From: Balneola sp.
GTDB lineage: Bacteria; Bacteroidota; Rhodothermia; Balneolales; Balneolaceae
NCBI GenBank assembly: GCA_003712055.1
Contig: RHLJ01000004.1
Coordinates: forward strand, 248,001 to 312,000
DNA length: 64,000 bases
Reading direction: 5' to 3'
Positions 1 through 8,228 of this stretch are shown piece by piece. How positions within the stretch are numbered: the first letter of the stretch is position 1; each line of letters begins with the position of its first letter. The notes below the pieces were generated by a model. It was not told the DNA's origin. It saw nothing but the letters and a program-made list of their open reading frames with translations, and made no database searches. The translations under genes were made by a program, and so were the position numbers.

Positions 1-79
1 ATGCAAAACCGTTTGTTGACTTAGAGTAGAGAAACATATAAATACTTATTAAACGATAGCTTTATAAAAAGGGTCTGAA

Positions 80-1105
80 TTGGGAAGTGAGGTAACATTA
101 AGTCAAATTGCAAGTGCATTAAACGTGTCAGTTATGACCGTTTCAAGGGCACTGAATAACAGCGATAAAATAAATGCAGGTACCAAAGAGCTGGTTCTTA
201 AGAAAGCCGAAGAGTTAGGATATATACCAAACCAAATTGCTAAAAGCCTACAAACCAAAAAAACCTATACGATAGGGGTAGTAATTCCTGAAATACAGCA
301 TGTCTTTTTTTCGGCTGTTATTAGCGGGATTGAATCAGTTGTTTATGATAATAACTACCATCTATTTTTAACAAACTCCTCTGAAAGTTTCGAACGTGAG
401 AAGGATGTAATTGAAACGTTGAAATCAAGGAGAGTAGATGGATTGCTAATCTCACGCTCTGAAGACTCTGATGATGAAGGTTACTATAAGAAATTAATTG
501 ATACAGGAACACAGATTGTATTTTTTGATCGTTGTGTTGAAAATATAGGAGCAAGCTGTATATGTGTGAATGACTATTCCAGTTCGTTCCAGGCAACAGA
601 GCATTTAATTAATAATGGGTATAAAAAAATTGCTCATTTAGCTGGTCCACCAAACTTAAATATTAGTTCCGAGCGGCTTAGAGGATATAAAGATGCTTTA
701 GAAAGGAATGATCTCTTATTTGATGATTCATTAGTAGTTATAAGTGGCTTTAAGGAAAGCGGGGGCTATAAAGCGATGAATGAGTTAATGAGCAATTCAG
801 CCCACCTTCCGGAAGCAATTGTTGCCGTAAACGATCCGGCAGCTTTTGGTGCAATCAAATTTATTAATGAAAGCGGGTACCGAATACCAGATGACATCGC
901 AATTGTCGGATTCAGTGACGACATACGTTCCGAGTTGCTTCCTGTACCACTAACAACAGTTAAGCAACCCGCCTACGAAATGGGGGAACGGGCGGCAAGA
1001 AAGCTAATCTCTACTATAGAAAATAAATCAGAGTCTATAGAAAATATATACATGAGTACGGAACTGATCATTCGTGCTTCTAGCGGAACTGCCAGATCTA
1101 TATAG
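80..1105 (+). CDS. LacI-family transcriptional regulator
   Basis: Cytoplasmic DNA-binding repressor or activator, probably sensing a galactan-derived sugar. Residues 5-25 form the LacI helix-turn-helix (VSVMTVSRALNNS) followed by the hinge helix (GYIPNQIAKSL). Residues about 60-335 are a periplasmic-binding-protein-like sensor domain (TIGVVIPEIQH, NDPAAFGAIKF, TTVKQPAYEMG). The 341-residue length is normal for the family. The start is TTG with a purine-rich AAAAAGGG just upstream; no better ATG lies near the HTH. It sits directly before the SusCD/galactan operon in the same orientation, and LacI-type palindromes follow it, so it very likely controls that operon. The family and DNA-binding role are clear; the effector sugar is inferred from context. 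Confidence 0.93.
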   Translation: MGSEVTLSQIASALNVSVMTVSRALNNSDKINAGTKELVLKKAEELGYIPNQIAKSLQTKKTYTIGVVIPEIQHVFFSAVISGIESVVYDNNYHLFLTNSSESFEREKDVIETLKSRRVDGLLISRSEDSDDEGYYKKLIDTGTQIVFFDRCVENIGASCICVNDYSSSFQATEHLINNGYKKIAHLAGPPNLNISSERLRGYKDALERNDLLFDDSLVVISGFKESGGYKAMNELMSNSAHLPEAIVAVNDPAAFGAIKFINESGYRIPDDIAIVGFSDDIRSELLPVPLTTVKQPAYEMGERAARKLISTIENKSESIENIYMSTELIIRASSGTARSI

Positions 1106-1178
1106 TCGAGAAGAGATCGGATTAAATTTTTGAATAAAAAATTTGGCAAAAAGATTTAGAAGTATTAAAATATTGCCA

Positions 1179-1196
1179 ATTGTTAACGATAACAAT
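1179..1196. promoter_or_regulatory. Putative LacI-family operator O1
   Basis: ATTGTTAACGATAACAAT is an 18-bp dyad, symmetric except for one central pair, with the central CG typical of LacI-family operators. It contains the 14-mer TGTTAACGATAACA that recurs at 1258 and 5958. It lies between the regulator gene and susC. Binding by the upstream LacI protein is inferred. Confidence 0.75.
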
Positions 1197-1257
1197 TTGT
1201 CAGTATTTATTAAGCGAAGCTTTGTTGTGCTTTTATCCCCTATTTAAGTTTAATAAA

Positions 1258-1271
1258 TGTTAACGATAACA
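1258..1271. promoter_or_regulatory. Putative LacI-family operator O2
   Basis: A second exact copy of TGTTAACGATAACA, 77 bp downstream of the first and ending 23 bases before the chosen susC ATG. Its position inside the leader, just before the ribosome-binding site, suits repression of transcript initiation or elongation. Confidence 0.75.
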
Positions 1272-1280
1272 AAATTAGTT

Positions 1281-1284
1281 GGAG
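1281..1284 (+). promoter_or_regulatory. Ribosome-binding site deciding the susC start
   Basis: GGAG lies nine bases before the ATG at 1294. A longer reading from TTG at 1279 would begin inside this Shine-Dalgarno, so the ATG at 1294 is preferred. Confidence 0.6.
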
Positions 1285-1293
1285 ACTTACTTG

Positions 1294-4200
1294 ATGGAGT
1301 TTGAATTTTTCAGAAAGCGCTTTCTGCTGGTTGTAATAATTAGCCTTGTGTCACAACTGAGCGTGATAGGGCAAGAGGTTCTTACAGGAAAAGTATATGA
1401 CTCAGAAGATGGTGAGTCACTACCTGGGGTAAATATTGCGGTAAAAGGTACTACTATGGGGGGTGCGACAAATTCAGAAGGAGAATTTTCGATTAGGGTA
1501 CCGAGTTTAGAAGATACATTAGTGGTTTCTTTTATTGGATATTTACCACAAGAAATACCGATAAATGGTAGGGTTTACATATCAATTGCTCTTGAGCAGG
1601 AGATATTAGTTGGAGAAGAAATTGTGGCTTTGGGGTATTCCGATCAAAGACAAAAAGATGTCACAGGTGCGATATCCACGGTAAGTTCCGAAGAAATAAA
1701 AAGTATAGGTAGAACATCAGTGAATCAGATGTTACAGGGTCAAGCTGCCGGACTTAATTTACAAACACGCTCAGCTCAGCCTGGAGGCGGTGTAACGGTT
1801 AACATACGAGGGGCTATATCACCAAATGGAAATAATACCCCGCTATATGTAATTGATGGGGTTCCAATCACTAATAACTCTTCATCAGTTGCAGGACTGG
1901 AAGATGCTACATTAGGATTTTTTGGTGGGATAGACCGTGATCCACTAAGTTATCTAAACCCAAATGATATAGAATCCATAAGTATTTTGAAGGACGCCAG
2001 TGCTACGGCAATTTATGGTTCTTCAGCAGCCAATGGGGTAATCTTAATAACAACAAAAAGCGGAAGAGCAGGAGCTGTGCAAGTAAATTACAGTGGTAGT
2101 TTAACGATGCAACGCACCAGAGATTATTTCCCAATGCTAACAGGGAATCAATTTATGGTTGAGCAGGATAGACTGGCTTATGATCGATACTTATTTGACA
2201 ACGGCCTATTTCCATATGGAACAAATGATCCCAGCAGTGTCCCGGCATATCAGCCACTATTTACCGAACAAGAAATTTTGGATGGCGTTACTGGAACAGA
2301 CTGGTTTGATTTGATCTTTAGAGATGGTCTGATAAATGAGCACAATCTTTCTGTTTCCGGAGGAAATGAAAATACGAAAGTCTTCACTTCTTTTAATTAT
2401 CAGGACAATACAGCCGTACTTGAAAATTCAAAATTGACCAGGTACAGCGGTAGACTGAACGTTGAACAGAAGTTATCCAATGTTATTACGCTCAGTGTTA
2501 AATCCACCGTAGGTCGGTTACTTGGTAGTAACGCATCTACCGGGGGCAATATAGGTGGTTCAGAAACATTCAATATGATCCAGGCAGCTTATGCCTACAG
2601 CCCAGTGATTGAAGTTTTTGACGAAAACGGAAATTTTAATTCCACGCACAATCCATTGATTATGAGCCCGGCAGCCTTTCTTGAAATTTCAGACAATACA
2701 GAAACGTCAAAGATTTTCGCGGCTCCCAAAATTGAAGTTCAGTTCCTTCCATCATTAAAGTTGACGGGAATCGCTCAAGTTGATTATGAATCAACAAACA
2801 GAAATTTCTATTTGCCCAGGATTACAAATAATACCCAACTCCCAGATGGGATGGCTCAAAAAAATGAGAACACTATTGAGAATTATAGTGCAGAATCATA
2901 TTTGACCTATACTTCAACAGTTTTTGGGGGAGATTTGAGTGTAGTTTTTGGAGCCGGATATTATGAGACAAGCAGCAGTGGCTTTAGTTTAGAGGCGGTA
3001 GGGTTCTTTACCGATGCATTCAGAGATAATAATGTTGGTGTGGCTACTGAATTGCTCCAAAACTCTGTGAACTCATACAGAAACCAACGAACAAAATTGT
3101 CTCAATTCTTTAGATCAAATTACAGTTTTAAAGATCGTTACATATTATCTGTTGTTGCGAGAAGAGATGGATCAAGCATTTTTTCTGAAAATAATCAGTA
3201 TGGTATATTTCCTGGTATTTCATTGGCATGGATACTTTCTGAAGAGAAATTTTTAAACGATTATGAGAAGTTATCCAGTCTTAAACTTCGGATAGGGTAT
3301 GGACAATCGGGAAATGAAAGCATACTAAGTGGAAATACACTGGAGCTGTATAGTCCAGGGTATCCCTTCGTAATAGGTCAAACTGCTTATAATGGAATTG
3401 CGCTTTCACAGGTTGCCAACCCAGATCTTACCTGGGAAACAGTCACTACCATTAACTTGGGAATTGACTTTGGAGTTTTTACTAACAGAATTATTGGGAA
3501 GTTTGACCTATATCAACGAACGGCTAACGATTTGCTCGATTTTAATCAATTACCGTCAAATAATGCAGTGGGTATAGTGGCCGATAACGTTGGTTCTACA
3601 AGAAGTGAAGGGATAGAGCTTGAACTAAATACTTCGAATATTCTTAGTAATAAATTCAGTTGGTATTCAAATTTTAATATCTCATATAATAAAAGCTATT
3701 GGAATGAACGAAATCCCAGAGTCGCTTTGTCTCCATATATCGGAGAAAATGATGAATTAGGAACCATCTATGGCTGGAAAACAGATGGTATCATCCAAAG
3801 TGAAGATGACATTCCGGTTCATATGCCAGATGCTAATCTTGGGAATGTAATTTACGTCGATATCAATAATGATGGCAGGCTAGATAGCGAGGACGTGGTT
3901 AAAATTGGCAACAGTGTTCCAAGATGGAGGATTGGCTTTGGAAACGACTTTAACTACAGAGGCTTTGATCTGAGTATTTATATGTATGGAAGTTTAGATT
4001 TTCAGATCTATAATAACTACGCCCCCAATATATTCTCAATCTCACAATCAACTAACCCCTCTAACACCACAAATTTGATTAGGGATACGTGGTCAGCTGA
4101 TAATACTGAAGGCACACGTCCCGGACTTGCCAATAATCCTTATGATGGTAACAATCCTGCTGGAAGTGATTTTGACCTAGAAAATGGGGATTTCATTCGA

Positions 4201-4392
4201 ATCAGCAATATCAATTTCGGATATACTTTTCCATCAAAATTTTTAGGGAGTATTAACTCAGCAAGGATTTTTATAAGTATGCAGGATATCGCCTTGATTA
4301 CTAATTACTCAGGTTTTGATCCTGAGTTTAGTGAACCAAACCCCTACCCCGCTTCATATTCAACCACTCTGGGAATCGATATAAATTTTTAG
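1294..4392 (+). CDS. SusC-like TonB-dependent outer-membrane transporter
   Basis: Outer-membrane, TonB-energised oligosaccharide importer. A signal peptide (RKRFLLVVIISLVSQLSVIGQ) precedes a carboxypeptidase-regulatory-like domain (LTGKVYDSEDGESLPGVNI) at about residues 25-105. A plug domain follows (DVTGAISTVSSEEI, GQAAGLNLQTRS, YVIDGVPI, SILKDASATAIYGSSAANG), then a long beta-barrel ending in a C-terminal aromatic residue (TTLGIDINF). The length of about 1032 residues is normal for SusC. It is followed 21 bases later by its SusD partner and is the first gene of the galactan operon. The ATG at 1294 is chosen for its GGAG site. Substrate, probably beta-1,4-galactan oligosaccharides, is inferred from the GH53 and GH2 genes downstream. 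Confidence 0.96.
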   Translation: MEFEFFRKRFLLVVIISLVSQLSVIGQEVLTGKVYDSEDGESLPGVNIAVKGTTMGGATNSEGEFSIRVPSLEDTLVVSFIGYLPQEIPINGRVYISIALEQEILVGEEIVALGYSDQRQKDVTGAISTVSSEEIKSIGRTSVNQMLQGQAAGLNLQTRSAQPGGGVTVNIRGAISPNGNNTPLYVIDGVPITNNSSSVAGLEDATLGFFGGIDRDPLSYLNPNDIESISILKDASATAIYGSSAANGVILITTKSGRAGAVQVNYSGSLTMQRTRDYFPMLTGNQFMVEQDRLAYDRYLFDNGLFPYGTNDPSSVPAYQPLFTEQEILDGVTGTDWFDLIFRDGLINEHNLSVSGGNENTKVFTSFNYQDNTAVLENSKLTRYSGRLNVEQKLSNVITLSVKSTVGRLLGSNASTGGNIGGSETFNMIQAAYAYSPVIEVFDENGNFNSTHNPLIMSPAAFLEISDNTETSKIFAAPKIEVQFLPSLKLTGIAQVDYESTNRNFYLPRITNNTQLPDGMAQKNENTIENYSAESYLTYTSTVFGGDLSVVFGAGYYETSSSGFSLEAVGFFTDAFRDNNVGVATELLQNSVNSYRNQRTKLSQFFRSNYSFKDRYILSVVARRDGSSIFSENNQYGIFPGISLAWILSEEKFLNDYEKLSSLKLRIGYGQSGNESILSGNTLELYSPGYPFVIGQTAYNGIALSQVANPDLTWETVTTINLGIDFGVFTNRIIGKFDLYQRTANDLLDFNQLPSNNAVGIVADNVGSTRSEGIELELNTSNILSNKFSWYSNFNISYNKSYWNERNPRVALSPYIGENDELGTIYGWKTDGIIQSEDDIPVHMPDANLGNVIYVDINNDGRLDSEDVVKIGNSVPRWRIGFGNDFNYRGFDLSIYMYGSLDFQIYNNYAPNIFSISQSTNPSNTTNLIRDTWSADNTEGTRPGLANNPYDGNNPAGSDFDLENGDFIRISNINFGYTFPSKFLGSINSARIFISMQDIALITNYSGFDPEFSEPNPYPASYSTTLGIDINF

Positions 4393-4413
4393 AAAATATT
4401 AGAGAAGGATAGT

Positions 4414-5889
4414 ATGCAGATAACAAAAAATAGAACAAAAATTTTCCTAGTTGCCACACTTTTAATTGGAGCAGGTTGTGGAGATGTACTTGAGCCACAA
4501 GTATATGGAGATTTGACACCAGAAACGTTTTTTGGCTCTGAGGCAGATTTTAATAATGCAGTTATTGCTCTATACAGCCCATTTATGACAGATTGGGGAG
4601 TGGTTGACCAAGGTGACGGACAATGGTATGCATCTTTATATAATGCAGACCCAAAAACCTATTTAATGAGGAGTATGATTACCACTGATGAAATGTTCAG
4701 TCCCTGGGTGCCTGATTTTACAGGTTTTACTTTTGGCCCTGCTACGTTAAGTAGTTTTCAGGCTTCGACCTACGCGAAAATAAGATATGTAGCACGAGCT
4801 ACTGACGTAATCGATAAAATCCAAAACTCATCAGCGGATGTACCTACAAATATCAGAGACCTATATGTAGCAGAAGCAAAAGTACTGAGGGCATGGACCA
4901 TGTATATTATTTACGATTTCTTTGGCCCTGTAAATGTAAAACTGAACCCGGAAACACTTAGCGACATAGAGATTACTCCCCGGCTTGCTAAAGAAGATTA
5001 CTTGGCAGCGATGATAACAGACCTAGAGGAAGCTATTCCCAATCTAACAGATAAGTACAATGGAGACACAGAGAATTGGGGGAGGGTCAGTCAGGGCTTA
5101 GCTCGAATGGTATTACTCAAAATTTATATGCACGAAAAGAATTGGGCAGAAGCCGAGCAAATTGCACAGGAAATAGTTGCTATGAATTATGAATTATTGG
5201 ATTCCTATCCCGATGTTTTTAATAATGAACAAAATAACGAACTGATTTACGCAGTTCCTGCAGATGCTTCTTCCCCTAATTATTACACACAGGAAATTAT
5301 TCCAACTAATTTTGAGTCAAGTGGAAGTTTTATCCGTAGCTCGGGATGGTATGGCCTTTGGATGCCGTGGGATTTTTATGATACTTTTGATGCAGGAGAT
5401 GAGCGCCTGGATACCATTTTAGATTCTTATATAGATTTCAGGAACAATACAGTGGACAGGTCTAATGGAATGAACGGTGCAATTCCCCTTAAATACACAG
5501 AACTTGATGGAAATGGCCCTGGGCACAGTAACGACCAAATTGTTTATCGTTTTGCAGAAGTTTTATTGTCCCTTGCTGAAGCAATAAATGAACAAAGAGG
5601 TCCGGCAGATGCTTATCAATATATTAATCAAGTTCGAAACCGTGTTAGTCTTTCAGATTTGTCCGGATTAAGTCAAACCGAATTTCGAGATGCAATACTT
5701 GTAGAACGAGGACACGAGCTTTTTGCTGAGGGTGTAAGACGTCAAGACCTAATTCGACATGGAAAGTTCATAGAATACGCACAAGCCCGCGGTACAAGTG
5801 CGCAATCTCATCATGTATTGTTTCCAATTCCTCAGGAAGTAATTCTACAGGGTGAAGGTATCATTGAGCAAAATCCAGGGTACAACTAA
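4414..5889 (+). CDS. SusD-like glycan-binding lipoprotein
   Basis: Surface lipoprotein that caps the SusC barrel and delivers glycan to it. A lipoprotein signal ends at Cys22 (LLIGAGC). The N-terminal TPR-like helical region (LTPETFFGSEADFNNAVIAL, IRDLYVAEAKVLRAWTMYI) and the C-terminal SusD motifs (YRFAEVLLSLAEAINEQ, LVERGHELFAEGVRRQDLIR, HHVLFPIPQEVI, QNPGY) are all present. The 491-residue length is typical. It is in the same operon as susC, with a 21-base gap. The family is unambiguous; glycan specificity comes from the neighbours only. Confidence 0.96.
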   Translation: MQITKNRTKIFLVATLLIGAGCGDVLEPQVYGDLTPETFFGSEADFNNAVIALYSPFMTDWGVVDQGDGQWYASLYNADPKTYLMRSMITTDEMFSPWVPDFTGFTFGPATLSSFQASTYAKIRYVARATDVIDKIQNSSADVPTNIRDLYVAEAKVLRAWTMYIIYDFFGPVNVKLNPETLSDIEITPRLAKEDYLAAMITDLEEAIPNLTDKYNGDTENWGRVSQGLARMVLLKIYMHEKNWAEAEQIAQEIVAMNYELLDSYPDVFNNEQNNELIYAVPADASSPNYYTQEIIPTNFESSGSFIRSSGWYGLWMPWDFYDTFDAGDERLDTILDSYIDFRNNTVDRSNGMNGAIPLKYTELDGNGPGHSNDQIVYRFAEVLLSLAEAINEQRGPADAYQYINQVRNRVSLSDLSGLSQTEFRDAILVERGHELFAEGVRRQDLIRHGKFIEYAQARGTSAQSHHVLFPIPQEVILQGEGIIEQNPGYN

Positions 5890-5929
5890 AATTTTCTTTC
5901 CTACTTAACCAATAACTAATGCAAGAACT

Positions 5930-6973
5930 ATGAAAACAGAATTACGAGATATATTTTTGTTAACGATAACATTTTTGTTATCAAGCAATATCGTTTCCGG
6001 CCAGGAAACAATTGCAGAGGATAAAGCCTCCAATTACACCTTAGAGGAACTAGCCTCTCTTGAGAATTTAGGTACAGGCTTTGGTCCTTGGAATAGTATA
6101 CTAACTGATGATGCTTCAGTAGAATTGTTGGATGCAAATGGTAATGGTGCAAACAGCGCCGCTATAAATACGGATGCGTTGTCTTTTGCATTAATCGCTT
6201 CTCCAACTGATGTACTAGGCAATCGTGTAGATCTTGGGAGAGAGTTTTTATCTGCGTTATCAGATGGAGATACGCTCTCTTTTGATATTGCGTGGAATTG
6301 GGTAGACGGACTTAAGGGAGTTTCATTAAGTAATGGTAGTTGGGAAAGTGAAGATGTTACTCTCACTATAGATTTTGACATAACTGGATTTTATGTAAAC
6401 AGCGATTCTGTAGCCCCGCCACCAACAGAAGATGATTGGAATGGCTCGAATCCATGGCGACAGGAAGGAGAAGCCATGCACTTTTCTATAGTTAAGACAG
6501 CTGAAGGTTTAACATATTCAGTTAAAGCAATTACCCCGGAATCCCCGGTCGATTTTTCAGGAACCGTTGAGGGTGTTAATGCAGATCGGATAAACTTTTT
6601 TAACGATGATGGCCTCAATTGGGGAGGTTCCGGGCAAGGAAGTCTTTTCTTTAATAGTTTAAAGATTGTTAGTGGGATGGCTACTTCGAATGAAGAAGAA
6701 CTAATCCAGTATTCGTTCAAGTTAGAACAAAATTATCCAAATCCTTTTAACCCGGAAACCCAAATTTCCTATTCTTTGGAGCAAGCCGGGCCTGTTGAAC
6801 TAAGTATATACAACCTGCTGGGCCAACAGATATTGACTATAGAAAATGGATTTAAATCAGCAGGTAGTCACCTAGTAAGCTTAAATGCCTCAAATCTAAG
6901 CTCGGGAGTTTACATTTATACATTGAGAACCGAAATGGGAGTACTTTCCAGGAAAATGACTGTATTGAAATAG
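5930..6973 (+). CDS. Secreted T9SS-sorted protein of the galactan locus, N-terminal domain unknown
   Basis: An N-terminal signal peptide (ends near SGQE, residue 25) is followed by about 220 residues of probable beta-sandwich (SLSNGSWESEDVTLTIDFDI, DDWNGSNPWRQEG). The last 80 residues are a classic type-A secretion/sorting domain (NYPNPFNPETQISY, YNLLGQQI, SSGVYIYTLRT, RKMTVLK). The protein is therefore probably exported by a type IX-like system and held on or released from the surface. Its place straight after SusCD is where accessory surface glycan-binding proteins (SusE/F position) usually sit, so a galactan-binding role is likely but not shown by motif. An operator copy lies in its signal-peptide codons. 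I do not recognise the central domain. Confidence 0.85.
   Translation: MKTELRDIFLLTITFLLSSNIVSGQETIAEDKASNYTLEELASLENLGTGFGPWNSILTDDASVELLDANGNGANSAAINTDALSFALIASPTDVLGNRVDLGREFLSALSDGDTLSFDIAWNWVDGLKGVSLSNGSWESEDVTLTIDFDITGFYVNSDSVAPPPTEDDWNGSNPWRQEGEAMHFSIVKTAEGLTYSVKAITPESPVDFSGTVEGVNADRINFFNDDGLNWGGSGQGSLFFNSLKIVSGMATSNEEELIQYSFKLEQNYPNPFNPETQISYSLEQAGPVELSIYNLLGQQILTIENGFKSAGSHLVSLNASNLSSGVYIYTLRTEMGVLSRKMTVLK
5958..5971. promoter_or_regulatory. Putative intragenic LacI-family operator O3
   Basis: A third exact copy of TGTTAACGATAACA, inside codons for the signal peptide (residues about 10-15) of the T9SS-sorted protein, 4.7 kb from the two upstream copies. GTTATC follows six bases later and can pair with GATAAC as a small hairpin. 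It is placed much like lac O2 within lacZ; function is inferred. Confidence 0.6.
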
Positions 6974-6993
6974 TAAAAGTACCACGATTTTTG

Positions 6994-7017
6994 ACAGGTT
7001 TATTGAGTTAAGCCTGT
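6994..7017 (+). terminator. Stem-loop between the T9SS protein and the galactanase genes
   Basis: ACAGGTTTA and TAAGCCTGT can form a nine-pair stem (one G-U) with a six-base loop, followed by TTCTTTAATT. The T tract is imperfect, so it may be a weak terminator, an attenuator or an mRNA-stabilising hairpin separating SusCD expression from the enzymes. Confidence 0.4.
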
Positions 7018-7036
7018 TTCTTTAATTAAGTATATA

Positions 7037-8203
7037 ATGAGTTTTAAAATGCCAAATTTGATATTTCTTGCAGTAATACTTGTTATTGCATGTACTGATA
7101 ACCCCTCAAAAAACAATGACGAAGATCCAGCGCCATCTGAGGAATTCCTATTTGGTGCTGATTTATCATATGTAAATCAAATATTGGACTTTGGTGGAGT
7201 ATATAAATCAAACGATGTCCAAACAGATCCATATTCAATTTTTGCGGACTTAGGTACTACAACTGCGAGATTTAGATTATTTAAAGATCCGGTTTGGACT
7301 AAAGAAGTATATGGTGAATTAGGTACTCAACTTTACAATGATATAGACGATGTTACTCTTGCCATTCAACTTGCTAAAAGTGCTGGTATGAACGTGCTGC
7401 TCGACTACCATTATTCAGATGTCTGGGCGGATCCCGGAAATCAGGAGGTTCCGGAGGCCTGGAATGATCTCTCTTTTGAGGAAATTTCGGATTCAATCTA
7501 TCAGTATACCTATCAAATCTTGATGCACTTATACAGTGAAGATGCATTGCCGGAAATGGTTCAAATCGGTAATGAAAACAATTGTGGATTGGTTCATCCT
7601 TATGCAAATGTTTGCGAATCCGATGACTGGGAAGAGCTTGGTACATTACTTAACCAAGGGATTAAAGCAGTCAGGGAGACAGAGTTAGAAACGGGAAGTC
7701 AAATAAAAGTAATGCTACACGTTGCTCAACCCGAAAATGTCGATTACTGGTTCGAAAATGTGATTAGCATTGGCGGCGTGACTGATTTCGAGGTAGTCGG
7801 TTTCTCGTATTATCCAAAATGGTCTGAAATTTCTATCAACAGGATTTCAAATTATGTGGCCAATTTCAAGGCTGTATACGATCGAGAGGTGATGATACTG
7901 GAAACTGCGTATCCCTGGACTCTCACCAATGCTGATAGTTATGGAAACATACTTGGTTCCGACAGTGTAATTGATGGGTATGAGGCCACTATCGAAGGTC
8001 AACGGCAATTTATGATTGACCTTGTAAAGGAAGTTATGGATGGAGGAGGTACTGGAGTCTTTTACTGGGAACCTGCGTGGATTACTTCAAACCTAAAAGA
8101 CTTGTGGGGAACAGGTTCTTCATGGGAAAACAGTACGTTTTTTGATTATGAAGGGAATGCGCATGGAGGATTCGATTTCATGACTTACGATTATTCAGAA
8201 TAA
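7037..8203 (+). CDS. GH53 arabinogalactan endo-beta-1,4-galactanase (lipoprotein)
   Basis: Cuts beta-1,4-linked galactan of type I arabinogalactan into oligosaccharides. A lipoprotein signal ends at Cys19 (LVIAC), so it is membrane-anchored, probably at the surface. The (beta/alpha)8 barrel shows GH53 hallmarks: FGADLSYVNQ, LLDYHYSDVWADPG, VQIGNENN with the probable acid/base Glu180, and MILETAYPWT with the probable nucleophile Glu289, then GVFYWEPAW. The length of 388 residues is normal. A second ATG at 7049 is also possible. It lies between the SusCD block and the GH2 gene and is the best clue to the substrate of the whole locus. Confidence 0.94.
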   Translation: MSFKMPNLIFLAVILVIACTDNPSKNNDEDPAPSEEFLFGADLSYVNQILDFGGVYKSNDVQTDPYSIFADLGTTTARFRLFKDPVWTKEVYGELGTQLYNDIDDVTLAIQLAKSAGMNVLLDYHYSDVWADPGNQEVPEAWNDLSFEEISDSIYQYTYQILMHLYSEDALPEMVQIGNENNCGLVHPYANVCESDDWEELGTLLNQGIKAVRETELETGSQIKVMLHVAQPENVDYWFENVISIGGVTDFEVVGFSYYPKWSEISINRISNYVANFKAVYDREVMILETAYPWTLTNADSYGNILGSDSVIDGYEATIEGQRQFMIDLVKEVMDGGGTGVFYWEPAWITSNLKDLWGTGSSWENSTFFDYEGNAHGGFDFMTYDYSE

Positions 8204-8228
8204 TTAGGCAAATAGTAGCAGCAAAAAG

